A DNA stretch of 64,000 nt from Vitrella brassicaformis (lineage: Eukaryota > Sar > Vitrellaceae). The notes beneath the pieces are model-generated. The model was not told where the DNA came from, did not search any database, and saw only the letters and a list, made by a program, of their open reading frames with translations. The translations under genes and the position numbers were made by a program. The stretch spans positions 81,096 through 145,095 of the forward strand of contig CDMY01000447.1 in NCBI GenBank assembly GCA_001179505.1, given 5' to 3'. This document shows, one piece after another, positions 32,856-45,694 of this stretch (position 1 is its first letter; each line of letters opens with the position of its first letter).

Positions 32856-35402
32856 TACTGTCCCTGAATGACCTTGCCGCGCCACTTGACGCTTACGAAG
32901 TCTGCCTGTTTGGCCTGCCACTGCTTGCCCAGGAGATAGAACAGATGCCTGTCCTCCAGCCGCTGCCGATTGAAGGCCTGCATGACGTTGGACACATCAA
33001 CACACGCCAAGTCGCCCACACGCTCCTACACACACAGACACACAGACATCAATGACTCTAGGTGTCTCGTCAGCTACTGGGTTGTCACACAGTGTACCTT
33101 GATGAAGGGCACAAAGACACGATAGAAGTCAGCGTCGCCGAAGTCGAGGTAGGCCAGCGACCGCAACACAGACGACAACTCGCCCAACGTGAAACTATGA
33201 CCATGCACACCAGCACCACACCACACCACCACGTTACGGTTGTATACATTCTCTGTGGACGGGGGGGGTGTGGTGTGCCGTGCCAGCAATCCTTACTAGT
33301 GGACTCGTTGGCAGATGTGTTCCCCCAGCCTCTCCAGCACGTTGAAGCGCTCTCCCTCTTCCTTGGCCTCCAGCCACGGCAGCTTGCGCGACACGAAGAA
33401 CCGGAGCGTGCGGCCACGGGCGTTTTTGGCGCGGGCGGGTGTCTGCCGCCAACTCACCAGACCCTTGAGGTAAAACACCAGGTGGAACGGCTTGGCCAGG
33501 TCGGCGTGGAACAGGCGAAACATGCTGCACACGAAAGAGGGAGAATACACACAAAGGGGGGAAATGGCTGCGTGGTTGTGTGGGGCGAAAGGGGTTGCTG
33601 GTTGACCGTCTGGTCATGGCCTTGACGAGGTCTTCGTTCTCAGCGACGAGCCGATTGGTGGAGAGGAAGTTCATGGCAGCGGCGAGCTGCAGGGGGTCGA
33701 GCTGCTCCACTGCCTGCGGCTCATGCAGCCGCTTGGCCAGCACCGTCCGCAGCTCACGGTAGTAGTCAGCCCACTCGTGAAACCGAAGCTGCACACGGAC
33801 CCACACGTGACGAGAGAGACGGGTTCACCGTGAGATAATGTCTGTATGGCTTGCACTGACCAGGAGAATTGCGTCCATGACGATGGCGATCTGCCCGAGG
33901 TCATACTCCACCACCCGCCCCTCCACGGCCTCTGGCAGGTCCCGCCTCTCCTCAGCCAACCCCGCATTCACCTCCTTCTCACGCCCCTCGTTCATCTCCA
34001 CCTGCCACCCCTCCAGCCCCTCCTCGCCGCCTTTGCCGGCCTTCTTCCGGATGCGGCTGCCCAGGGGCAGGCCATAGAGGGACGGCAGCCCACAGCCGTA
34101 CTCGTAGCTGGGGAGGGCGTAGCGGGAGAAGAGTGCGTCTGTCGGGGCGGCCGTCACGGCAAGGTCCTGCTGCTCCACCTGACCCAGGCCTGCACAGGGA
34201 GAGGCGAGCGCCACACATGCACATGAAAATATCAAGTCTTTGTGTGTCGTCCTGTGCCTGCATTCATCCGTACCTATCTTGGCCTGGAGCCGTTCGTATT
34301 CGCCCAGAATCTCCTCAGCCACGGTGCGGAAGAAGGTGGAGTGGTTGAACTTGAGCAGCGCGTAGGTGCGCGCGAGTTTGGTCTTCTCGAAGGGCGTGAG
34401 CTTGCCCACACACAGCAGGGGGTGCAGCCGGCGGGCAGCGTGCCGCAGCATCTCCTCGTCCCGCGACTCGAGCGCCGCATAGCTGTGCAGGAGGTCGATG
34501 AGGCTGCGGGCGGAGAAGGCCACCGCCTCCTCTATCACCAACTCGGCCACGTCATTCATCAACTGATCGACGCATCAACGCACCGGACACAAAGGATGAC
34601 TGTCCGCCCCGCCATGTGATCTGTGCTCACCTCTGTTAACTATCTATCTCACCTGAATGTGTTTGCGGCCGAGTGATGCGAGTATGGTGACGAGGCGCGT
34701 GACGGTGTCGGTAGGGAGGCCGTGGAAGTCCTGCCGCCCCCTGCGGATGAGCAGCTGGATCAGGCTGTCCGAACGACAGCTGATCTTGGCGTACGAATCG
34801 CCTGACCGATCCGATACACGCACACGCACGGTCCACACACACGCAGGATCCGATCCATGCACACGTTGGTGTGCGTGTGTGTACCGATGTTGAGCAGCTG
34901 GTCGAGGTGGGTACGCTCCGCCTCAAAGAGGGGACGAGACGACTCTGTCACCTTATCCCAAAAGGTCGCCTGACAAACAAACAAACAAACAAACAAGGCC
35001 CAAGCAGCGACAGACAGACAGACATCTGCACTGACATTCGGCCAGCGCACTCCATACCTGATGGAATCTCTTTCTGGCGAACACCTCGGCCATCCTCTCG
35101 TAGTCATCGATGTTGGTCACGCCCCGCCTCCGCAGCTCAGCCGCATACCGTCGCCAGAGGCCCTCGCTCTCCCCTCCCGCCTCATACACAGGGAAATCAT
35201 TGTTAACCTTGCTGAGGGAGCCGGAGAGGTTGCCGGTGGCCAGATCTTCGAATGCGGGCGCAGCAAAGGCGAACCGATGAAAGTCAAAGTCAGATTGGGC
35301 AGCTGCCGCTGCTGATGACTGGCACCGGACAAACGGCAGGAGGGGCGGGAGAGGCCGGGGCAGAGAGCGACAGTGCCGTCCTGGTGCGCTCAACGTCTGC
35401 AT
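32856..35402 (-). CDS. Putative organellar RNA-binding helical-repeat protein
   Basis: Nine exons (35058-35402, 34885-34969, 34653-34801, 34274-34562, 33861-34189, 33607-33788, 33297-33524, 33098-33194, 32856-33026) close in frame to 624 residues. Seen: an Arg/Ser/Ala-rich leader (SAPGRHCRSLPRPLPP, then SSAAAAAQS) that looks like a mitochondrial presequence; then repeated pairs of helices with patterns such as TVTRLVTILASLGRKH, SLIDLLHSYAALESRDEEML, LARTYALLKFNHSTFF, LSSVLRSLAYLDFGDADFY and VSNVMQAFNRQRLEDRHLF. This fits the heptatricopeptide/FASTK-like organelle RNA-binding families that are common in apicomplexan relatives. No RAP domain is seen at the C-terminus. The ATG at 35402 is preferred over 35480 because it starts the leader and leaves the TAGGGTT motif upstream. 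Family assignment is by pattern only. Confidence 0.68.
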
Positions 35403-35415
35403 CACGGAACGGTGG

Positions 35416-35433
35416 CTAGGGTTGGAAACCCTC
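35416..35433. promoter_or_regulatory. Telo-box-like motif just upstream of the helical-repeat gene
   Basis: CTAGGGTT and AAACCCTCG lie as an imperfect inverted pair 15-30 bp upstream of the preferred ATG at 35402. Confidence 0.3.
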
Positions 35434-35709
35434 GACCCCGTGCACGTCCTTTCTCTGCACGCCCAGCTCGCAGATGCCAATTAGGCGTGACAAATGGAGG
35501 GGCGCAAGCGGAACCACAAGTCGCGCACGCAAGGAAGAAATGCAAAACGCAGATCGGTCGGATTCATTCAACTCAACTGTACAAACACGACACGGGCCCC
35601 TTGCTTTGCAATGGCCCTCCACTCACTCACTCCGACTGGCTGCCCCATGGATGGGATGAAGCCAACCACACTGCCCTGCCAGCTATCGACCTACACAGCC
35701 CCCCTACCC

Positions 35710-38004
35710 CTAATCATCTCCCACCAAACCACCACCCGTCTCATCGACCGACGTCGTCTGCCCCTCCACTTTGTCGCTGTCGTCCAGGTGTGACGTGATC
35801 CTGGCAATCTCCAGCAGATGCTGGTCGCTGAGGGCGAAGAGCGGCGCCGCCAGGCACTCAGGCAGCTCGTCCCTCCCCGCCACCCTCACATCCCCACTCA
35901 GGACGGCCCTGATGGACCCCGCACGGACGGCAGTTCCCTGGGTCTCATCGTCTTCGGGGTCGCTGTCGTCATCGCCCTCACTCTCGTCATGGTCGAGAGG
36001 CGTGGGGGATGTGGGCACGGCTGAGGAAGCCGCTGGGGGGTGGGAGGGGGAGGAGGGGACGGATGGCTCAGTAGGGAAGACCACTTGCAGGCTCAGCCGA
36101 TGCCGCTGAATGTGACCAACTGAACGGACGGATGGCAAAAACACACGTGCGTTTGCGACCCGACCACGTAGGGTAGGGCCACCAAGTGTTTCAGTGAGTG
36201 CAATCACTCACTGGCATCGAGCAGCTCCCGCAGCGCTTCCGTCTGCCCCCGCACCGCCAGCCTCAGATGGTCGTCCGGCAAGCTGTGGCTACCCTCCTCG
36301 ATGCTCTCCAGTGACGGCAAAGTCTCCGTGCTGGTCGTCATCTCCAGGTCGTTCAGCTGCCCGTCACGCCACAGCTCCAGCCGCCCCTCCCTTGACGAAT
36401 CCTTGTACAGGTCCACCTCGTTGATCTTCAACAGCGATACCACCGATATCAGCAGCCGCTTCAGCTTCCTCTCGTGCTCGACGTCACGCTTGAACCGCGT
36501 CAGCACACGCACGTCGGTCGGCAGCCTCTGAAGCACCTCGCCCTCACGAACCGCGCCCCACTCGGTGTCTGGGTCATGCTGCAAAGTGGTCTTGGCGGGG
36601 TGGGCTTTGTCATCGTCACTGTGTGGTGAGGGGCCTTCTGGTGGTGGGATGGTCACGTCGAGGGAGTCGCTGGACGAGGAACTGGAGGGCGTGACGGTCG
36701 ATGTGACGGAGCGGGTGGCAGAGGGGGTGGGCCTCTTGGTCGGAATGACCCTGCACACACAGCACAGCACAGAGAGCAGCCGTGTGCGCGAATGGCCATG
36801 TGGATACATACACATTGCACTCATTGCCGGAGTGTGTGTGCGTTACCTACCAGGCTAGATGCCTCGGTTTGATGACGCCCGACTGTATGCCGGCAAACAG
36901 CGATGTGGTCTCCTCAATCGCGTCGGCCTTCTGCACCCACCTCACCAAATACCCACACATCTCACACAGCACGTCCAACAGCACTGGGCCGACTGCAGGT
37001 GCCACCCGCCGCACTTCGGCGCCCCTCTCATGCAGCCCCTGGTAGTAGCGATGCAGCCCCAGCACCGTGCTGAGGGGCATCGGCGGGCGTGACGACCGGC
37101 CGCAACCCCAGGTGCTGGTCCACGCGTCCCGTCGCCGCGCCAGCACCCGTGGCGGCATACGGGTGGCGGCGACGACGCGGGCAAGGGACCCTGCCCCTGT
37201 CACCACGGGCACTTGCCGGCTGAGACCCTGCCTCCGCTCCCTCCACGCCCTATCCACAGCCTCCCACGCCGCCCTTGTCTTGTCGTCTGGCGTCAGGGCA
37301 TCACTGGGGAAGCACCGACGCCGGAGCGTCCTCTGGAACTGACGCCAATACGTCATGAGGGCCAGAGTGTTGCCGTGGAAGTGCTGAAGGGGGTCACTGG
37401 CACCGGCCGTCTGCTGCTGCTGCTGCTTCGGGGGGGATGAAGGGGAAGAGGGAGAGGGTTGGGGAGGGGAGGGCAGCCAGGCCGGCGAATGGTTGCCCAT
37501 GTAGAGCCAAAAATACACGAGCGCCTCGAGCAGCTCGCCGGCGAGATGACGCACACGTCTGTACACGGTCATCTCCTGAGTGAAAGAAACATCACACATC
37601 AAGAGGAGGAAAACTCACCACGCCAGTCTGCGCTCATTCATGGGCACGGTCCAGCTCACCTTGCGCGGATCATCCTCTCCACTGGATGTGCCCATGACCA
37701 GGTTCAGTGAGCTGTGCGACTCGGCCAGCAGCTGTGCCACGAACAAGCACTGCAACTCCACCACCAATGAGGTCAGCAAAGATGACATCAAGGCATCGTT
37801 GGGTGTGGCAGGCGGCTGGGTGTGGAGGTCCAGGAGTGTCCTCTGTGCGTTCTCAAGCGTGTTTGCCGTCTGCTGCAGCCGCTGCTTCAGCGCTGTCCAG
37901 AAGTGCTTGGTCACGAGGCCCAACACCTCCAGGCTGTGCCTGTCGAGCGAAGCCCGCACCGTGTCGATGACCACTTCAAGCGCCTCCATCACCTTCAATA
38001 CCAT
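35710..38004 (-). CDS. Large helical protein, function unknown
   Basis: Four exons (37660-38004, 36851-37575, 36212-36750, 35710-36119) close in frame to 672 residues. Seen: a mostly alpha-helical N-terminal half (EALEVVIDTVRASLDRHSLE, LLTSLVVELQCLFVAQLLAE, LLEALVYFWLYMGNHSPAW, LQHFHGNTLALMTYWRQFQ); a Gln/Pro/Ser insert; further helices (LLDVLCEMCGYLVRWVQKAD); then Ser/Asp-rich disordered stretches and a second conserved-looking patch (LKRLLISVVSLLKINEVDLY). The style recalls vesicle-tethering subunits (COG, exocyst or GARP) or a Tango6-like scaffold, but I see no diagnostic motif. It is divergent from NOT4 with 262 bp between starts. Confidence 0.65.
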
Positions 38005-38266
38005 CCCTTCTGGAAGTATCTATTGGCTATCTATTCAAGAGGAAGAAGCGTTCTTCTCGCGCTCGTCAGCGAGCTAATTCTTGCGAGCTTAAAAGAAAGG
38101 CAGAGTTGCGAAAGAGGCCTTGTTTTTGCTCGGCATCAGCACTAGTGCATCAGCAGGAGTGTCCTGTGGTACAGCCGAGGAGAGAGCCTCCCTGTCGACA
38201 GGTCTCGCCGCCTTCGTCGTTTGTCTGAGGTTCGCCAGTGGTCTGTCCGTCAGGGCATGCCTCTTG

Positions 38267-39297
38267 ATGACTCAGAAGCGTGCCCATCGCAGCAGTGACG
38301 ACACCGACAGCCCGTCACCCGCCTCGTCAGCCCTCGTAGCTGCCTCCACCGCCGCCACGGCGCGTGCCTCAGGTGGAAGCGACACGCACAGGATGTCGGA
38401 GGACGAAAGGGAGTCCGCGGCACACGCCAATGGGCCGGGGAGCGACCACAACGAGGATGGCAGCGACAATGAAGTCGAGTGCTGCCCGCTGTGCATGGAG
38501 GAGCTCGACGATACTGACAAACACTTCTACCCTTGCAAGTGTGGCTACCAGGTCGGTCGCCCCGCCCTCACCGCAACACACACGACCACAGCACCGAGAG
38601 GACAGAGAGGAGAGGACACAAACAAAAGACAGTCGCATCTCATCTCATCTCATCTATGGTGTTTGCTGCTTTGATGGGGTGTTTTCTGTCTGTCTGTCTG
38701 TCCTTTTTGTTGGTTCTACCTACCATGTCGAAAATCGATCAGGTGTGTCTGTGGTGTGTGCATCACATTCGGGAGCAGCTCAATGGCAAGTGCCCCGCGT
38801 GCCGCACGCCATACCACGAAGACAACTACACAAGAAGAGTGCCCAAAGAGTACGTATGGACAGACACCACACACAACACAATACATACCAACAGCCTTTT
38901 AACCACTCCATCATTGAGGGATGATTCTCCTGACTTGTTTCCTGTGTGTGTCTGTTGTCTGTCTGCAGCAACAAGCCGAAGCGGCCCCGCCAGACGGCAC
39001 GTCGCGAGGACAACCGTTGGAATCGCAATGACGCCTGCCGGCAGCCGGTGCTGTTGCCAAAGGACGCCAAGGCCCTCGCCGGGGTTCGTGTCATCCAGCG
39101 CAGTCTGGTATACGTCATCGGGCTGCCGGAGCACGTGGCGGCGGCGGACGTGCTGCAAAGCAAGTACTTCGGGCAGTTCGGCAAGATCATCCGGACAGTC
39201 GTCACCAAACAGCCCACATCCTACAGCGGGTAGGTTATGTTAGTTAGCAAAGAAGAGAGGCAGGCAGAGAGGCCACGCCGGCGATGCGTTTGCATTG

Positions 39298-39329
<32 letters not shown>

Positions 39330-42300
39330 TGTCAGTGCCAGTGGCCCGACCTATTCTGCGTATCTGTATTACCAGCGCAACGAAGACGCTGCCAGCGCCA
39401 TATCGGTGAGAGAGAGAGAGAGAGAGAGAGAGCAGGCTTGCAGCAAGGAGGGAGGGCCGCGATGACATCCATGTCTGGCTATGTGATGTGTGCTGTGCAG
39501 GTGATGGATGGATCGTCGATCGACGGTCAGCAGATCAAGTGTTCGTACGGCACCACCAAGTACTGCTCCTACTTCCTCAAGGGGCAGAAGTGCACTCTCA
39601 AAGACTGCCTGTACCTGCACCACCTGGGGGAAGACTCTGATAGGTACGCAGCCACACACCCATACCAATACCAACACCCACACGAACACACCATACACAT
39701 ACACACCACACACGCCTTGCCGTGTGACGTTTTCTCAGTTTCACCAAGGAGGCGATGGTGAATTCCCGCCATCAGTTCCACAACCAGGTCATGCCCGACG
39801 GCCCACTCACGACCAACAAGGCCGGGGCAGCCAAATTCGGATTCGGCACATACGGCCGCAGACAACAGCAGCAGCAGCAGCAGCAACAGCAACAGCAGCA
39901 GCATCAGAGGACCCCATCCACAGGGCCCACTCCCTCCCCATCCACTACACCCTCCCCCAATGCGCCCGCCCCTGCTGCTGCCACTACTGCCGCTGCTTCG
40001 TCCGGCACACAACAGCCACAGAAGGACAAGGACAAGGAGAAGGAGCCCCGCGATAAGGACAAGGACAAGGACAAGGATGTGGTGATGGCTGACGGTGGTG
40101 GGAAGGGCGACGAGGGAGAGGGCGAGAAGGGTGGCCAGGGGAAGCTGGGGATTCAATACCTGCCGCTGATCACGGCTGACGGGCCGCTGCCCTCGTCCTC
40201 TTCATCGGGCAGCTACCATGTGCCGCTGGTCGTCGCGTCTGGCAAGGGGTAAGTAGCTCGAGCATGGCGTCGTTTGGTTGTGGTGTCCATTCCATTCACT
40301 GTCACGATGTGTGTGTGGTTGTCTGTGTGTGAGCATTTCAGGTCTCAGAAGGATAGTCGACACACTCATCGCAATGCCACTAGCCAACGGTGAGTCAGAG
40401 GAGGTGGAGTAGCTCACCGAGAACACGGCGAATTTTCTCCCTGTGTGTGTGTGTTGTTTCAGGGGTAGCCGGAGCCACCATATGCACAGCCCCATCAGCG
40501 GCCTGCATAACGATGTAAGCACCACACACACCGCCACGCCGCACCCCCGAGTGGCAGAGATGATAACCACATCAGTTCAGTATCGCTAGCAGACCCATCC
40601 CACAGAGACAGATGGATCTGACGACACACTTTGCACGTCAGACTGAGCCACAGACAGACAGACAGGCAGACAGCCGGCCACTCTTCCACCCGCCATCTCC
40701 CCTTAACCATTCTTCTCCCTCCCCTGTCTGTGCATTGATTTGTGTCTGCAGAAGAGCTCCCCGGTCTGTTCTCCAGCCATCCGGCCAGAGAGCGCCGGTG
40801 CCGGTGCTGGCACCGGCCTCTCGGTGTTCGACGAGCACCACCCCCATCCCCCCTCCATGAACCTCACCCTCCGCCGACCAGCCGGCACGCGCAAAGACAG
40901 AGACGCCGCCAACAAGAACCGATCCACGCACAACCAGCCGGGCGGCGGCACCAACGTCTCATGGCAGGTCCGCAAACCCTCCGGCATCAGCCCGGGCGGC
41001 GCACTGGTGTCGGCTAGCATGCCGCTCATCACTCCCAAGGGCGCCATCAACGTGACAGCAATGGGCGGCCAGAGGGAGCGTGCTGAGCGAGAGAGGAACA
41101 GGGGCAGCGGCGGCCACACGCCGCCGTCAGTCAAGGATGGGGAGAGCCCCGGCTCCGGCTCGGCCAGGCGGGCGGCCACGCCCACGCAGCCTCACGAGGC
41201 GAGACAGCGCAACAAGGACAAGGACAAGGAGAGGGAGAGGGAGGCCGACGTCGTCATGACAGATGTGACCAGCCTGGCCAAGTCCGCCCCAGACGAGCAG
41301 ATGCACCCCAACCCGTCGTCAGCCGAGGAGCAGTCGCCATCGCCACCGGCGTCTGTGTCTGCCGGCGCCCCGCCGGGCATGACCCTGCCCGCATCCACGG
41401 CCACATCGGCGGCAGACACTGGCAGCAGACCGACGGTGCCCATCCGGTTTGGGGATTTCGACGCGTCGACGTTCGGGAAGAAGGACGACAAGGGTGGCGA
41501 CCCGAGCATGGGTGGGTGTGCTTCTCAACCCAACCTCCGTGTGGTGGAGATGCCCGACATACCAAACCTGCCCGTGACCAGTGGGGACCTCGGCGCAGGG
41601 GCAATCACTATGATCGAACAAGAGGTGAGTGAGTGAGTGAGTAATATACACACGGGGATGGGAGGGATGCTTAGATGCATATGAGTGGGTGGGACAGACA
41701 CAGGGAGGGAGCTCCATCTTTGGGTGGTCATTGTCGGTTGCAGCTTGATTTGGAGCCGGTGCCAAGCCCACTCCAAGCTCCCGAGGTGCCGACCAGCAGT
41801 GCCGCTCCGGTGTCGGTGCCGGTGCCTTCCCCCCTCCCCCCCGCGCCCCCATCTCCCTCCCACCACACGGCAGCAGCACCCCTGCCGTCGGAGACCCACC
41901 CCCCTCCTCCCGGCCCACCCCCACAGCCCGAGTCTTCCTTCAGACCCCCATCAGTGATCGCACCTGCCCATCACTCCCACGCCCACACCCACACCCATCC
42001 CCATCCCCAGCCGCACCTCCCGCATCCACACCCGCAGATCCTCTCTGTGCCCTCTCATCGCACAACCAGCGACCATTACGGCGGCCACGGCTCGTCGTCG
42101 TCGCTGATGGACGGCATTCAGGTGATACCCCCGCCCACACACGCTGCAAGGGGGCCGATCGGTGGTTTGTCCGCGGCTGCCGGTGGGGCGGGTGGGGTGG
42201 ATCTCAACGGACAGAGGGATAGAGATGGAGGGAGGTATCGGGGCGGCGAATACCACCAGCACCAGCACCAGCACCACCACCACCAACAGCAGCAGCAGCA

Positions 42301-43827
42301 TGCGCCTGCTGTTGCTTCAGCTCGTCACAAGCCGCTGTACTCGAGGCTGGGCATCAAACTCATTGACGACGATGAGGAAGAGGTCAGCAAGGGAGAGAGG
42401 GGAACGAACATACAGTGACGTGTTGCTGCATAAGTGGATATTGTTGTGATGGTCAGGAGTCGTCCAACGCATTCCCAGATCCCTACGATAGCACAGACCA
42501 TCGCAACGATCAGCCCAACCACCACCCCCACAGGTCCCCAGCAGGAGCCCCCTCCCCTCTCTCAGTCATCCCACCCACGCCAGGCGTCAACGTGGGCCCA
42601 TTCGAGCCCATCAAGCCACAGCACAACAGCAGCGCCAGCAACAGCAGCAGCGGCTGGATGGGCGGCGACTCCTACAACCACACCGACCTCACCAACGACA
42701 TGGCGCGGCTCACCACCGGCAGCCCCAGCAGCAGTAATCAGAACAGCAAGGGCAAGGGCGTGCCGATCAGCCTCAACGAGCGGCTGCAGTTCGACGACAA
42801 CGACAAGGGAGGGATGATGCATCCGCATCAGCACCAGCAGGATGACACCAGCACCCCCTCGTCCACGGCGCGGCGTGACAGCGGTGAGGGCCGCCCGGCT
42901 GTGATCAACCCTCAGTCGCTGCCCAACAACCCCTGGTACAACCCACAGAGCTTCCCCGACGACCACGGCGCCGCCAGTGGGTCGTTCCCCCCTCTCAATG
43001 CTTCCTCATCCTCCAACAAGCAGCAACAACAGCCGCATGAGGAAGGCAAGCCGGGCCCCTCCAGCCCTATGCACCGTGGCGCGCCCCCCGGGATGACGCC
43101 CTCCCCTTCGCCGCCCAGCGTCAGCTTGTCGAGTGAGGGCGGCAAGGGCCCCGACTCAGACGCGTCTATCATGGATGCGCTTGCCAAGGTGTGTCCCCAG
43201 GTGTCGCTGTTCGCCAAGAACAAGCCGCAGATGCAGCATGGGCCAGCGGGGAGCGATTCAATGGCGGGGGCGGGGGGCCCCGAGCCGCAGCCGCCAGGTG
43301 GTGGTGGTGGTGGGTTTGGGATGGGCAGCCGGCCGTCTGCTTTCAACCCTTCTGCGCCGCCATTTGTATACGGCCGGTCGTCCCCCTCCCCCAATACAAA
43401 TCCACACGTGCCGTCGATCATCCGGCCGTACAATGACGACCAGAGCCACAAGCAGCCCGACTGGATGAAGCATGACCATCACCAGCAGCAGCGGCGCGAC
43501 CACCACCACCAGCAGCAGCAGCAGAGGATGCCTCCCCGCGGGCAGCCGCAGCCGCCCCCGCCCCCTCCTACACATATTCCGCCAGTGCCCACAGTGCCCC
43601 CACCTCGCCCGGATCAGCTGATGAATCAGCGGCAGATGCGCATGATGCACGGGTATGACGGCGGGTACGGGGGAGGTGACCCCCAGGGTGGGGGCATGTT
43701 TTCCGGTGGCGGTGGTGGGTACGGCGGCATGTACGGCCAGATGGGGGGGCCATCAGCTGGGCTGAACCCTGCTGCATATCCTTTCGACCCACAGGCGGCC
43801 ATGTGGCAGCCTGGACAGAGACAGTGA
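38267..43827 (+). CDS. CNOT4: CCR4-NOT complex E3 ubiquitin ligase NOT4 with very long tail
   Basis: Eleven exons (38267-38551, 38743-38849, 38969-39229, 39336-39405, 39501-39643, 39739-40248, 40342-40389, 40463-40514, 40752-41624, 41744-42382, 42457-43827) give 1452 residues. Seen: an acidic N-terminus; a NOT4-type C4C4 RING from about residue 69 (CCPLCMEELDDTDKHFYPCK, then VCLWCVHHI and CPACRTPY); a basic linker; an RRM (SLVYVIGLP, YFGQFGKI, ASAISVMDGSSIDGQQIKC); and a C3H1 finger CSYFLKGQKCTLKDCLYLH. NOT4 ubiquitylates ribosomal and stalled-translation substrates and docks on CCR4-NOT. After the finger, over 1100 residues are low-complexity: poly-Gln (39864-39903), Lys/Asp repeats, Pro, His and Gly runs. 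Yeast and human NOT4 are about 590-640 residues, so this tail is unusually long. The start is the ATG before TQKRAHRSS. Confidence 0.93.
39864..39903 (+). repeat. CAG/CAA repeat coding poly-Gln in NOT4
   Basis: CAGCAGCAGCAACAGCAACAG-type codons give a run of about 13 Gln, followed by His and Gln. The mix of CAG and CAA suggests selection on the peptide rather than pure slippage. Confidence 0.9.
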
Positions 43828-45694
43828 CTCAGGGAGGGAGGGAGGGAGGGATGACAGCCACGGAGAAGGGGAAAGGGGATGCCTGCGTGAGTGAGTGGGT
43901 GGGCGGGCGGATGGACACTTGGTAGCTTACGATCGTTAATTCAGTGTATGTGTCTGCCTGTGTGAGATTGGATAAGACAGAGGGGCGGGCGAGACGAGGC
44001 TCGGCGGCGTCGGGGCCGGGCCGAGCCAAACAAACCAACACGGGGTGGGAGGCCCGCCTGTCTGTCTGAGGGCGGGTGGGGTGGGGTGGGGTGGTATTTG
44101 TGTGGTGGATGGTTTGCCTCAAGTGCCTGACACAGACAGACAGACAGACAGACTCGCTTTTGATGTGCGTGTGTGTGAGAGAGAGAGAGATGGAGACCAG
44201 GGTGCGGCCGATGCATGCACGGATGGATGGATGTGTTTTCCCTCCCTCCCTCCCTCCCTGTCTTCCCTGTTCCCTCCCTTCCCCCTTCTCCCCTGCTTGC
44301 CATACCGCCCCTCTTCCAATCAATCCATCATGCACTGTAATGTCCGCCCCGCCCGCAACGCACCCGTGGTTGATGGATGTTTTCGTGAGAGAGACAGCGT
44401 GTGAGAGTGGTGCATACCTACCTTACGTTTGCATACCATACCGTCCTTGCCTGTGCGCCATACCATACACCATGTGCGAGAGGGGGACAGAGAGACGGAC
44501 GACTGACTGACTGATTGACGTTTTTGACATGCATGCCCCCATGAGTGCTTTCTGCAGTGGCTGGCTGTCGGGCTGGTTGGCAGAATGAACGAGGCGACGG
44601 CCTGTCAAACCAGTGGATGCCGGGTCAGAGGAGATGGATTGAAGAGAAGACGCGTTTTCTTTGTCTGTCTCCCTTTCTCCCAGATATGTCCACACACCGG
44701 CCGGCCGGCCGATTGATTGAGTGTTTCCTGACGCCCATCCATCCATCCACGGGGGCAGGGAGAGAGTGAGAGTGAAAGTGAGAGGGTGGATGAGAACATG
44801 ATGTGTACTGCTGTGACTGAGCGGCATCGGCTCTGGGGAATCGCACGGGGAACTCAGATGAGATGAGATGGCACTTGTGCTTGCATGAGTACATGATTAC
44901 ATCCATCCACACGTGGTTGTTTTCCTCTTTTGTCTTCATGATGATCGATCCACCGATTGATTGATTGACTGACTGACTGATGGCCAGGCATCAGACACAG
45001 ACAGACAGACAGACAGGCAGCCATATGAGCTGCCCGTAAGTAAATGCATCTGTACTGACTACAGCCAGACCATGCCCCGCCCCTCCCCCTTCCCCAACCC
45101 CTCCCGTAGTCAATGGGGCATGGCACACACAACGCACACACGACGGACGCATGGATGACCACACGCACACGATGGCCGGACAGACACACACACATACATA
45201 CGCACATCGATCGCATCACCCCTACACACAATTGAAGTGCATTGCATGGTGGGTGGATGAATGTGTTTAACAGACCAGAAGAAAGGGCGGAAGGGGCGAG
45301 GGAGGGAGGGAGAGCGAGCCACTTTCTATATCTCATTGAGTGTTTTCACCTGTGATGTGTTGTGCGTGTGGTGTGATGGGGCCCGGCTGGCTTGCGGTGA
45401 GGGTCCCATTTTTGAGTTGGTGCCTGACTGCATGCATGAATCTGGAATGGTCGTGCCCTGCATGCGCTGTGCTTCTATGGGAGGAGTGGGAATGTGGAAG
45501 GGTGCTTCTCAAAACCCTACAACCCCCAACCCTACACTGCAAGTCTTGAGCTCGATGGGCCAAGGAGAGCGTGCATCGTTCGTTTTGATTGTGCGCGAAC
45601 TTGGCCGTCAGGCCGCCTAGGACATTCCGTGAAACTGCTCGCTCGCCGAGGAAGAAATCCGCGAGAAGCGAAGGATAGAGATCTGCGAATACCG
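43828..45694. other. Gene-free spacer rich in microsatellites
   Basis: This lies between NOT4 and the SLC1 gene. It holds (GGGA)n at 43832-43851, (CAGA)n at 44132-44151, GA, CATC, GGCC-rich and TG runs. Reading frames are short and repeat-derived. A telo-box-like cluster sits at 45511-45536. Confidence 0.6.
45511..45536. promoter_or_regulatory. Telo-box-like cluster upstream of the SLC1 transporter
   Basis: AAAACCCTACAACCCCCAACCC carries two AACCCTA units (45513 and 45529) about 160-180 bp upstream of the transporter ATG at 45695. A promoter function is inferred from position only. Confidence 0.35.
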
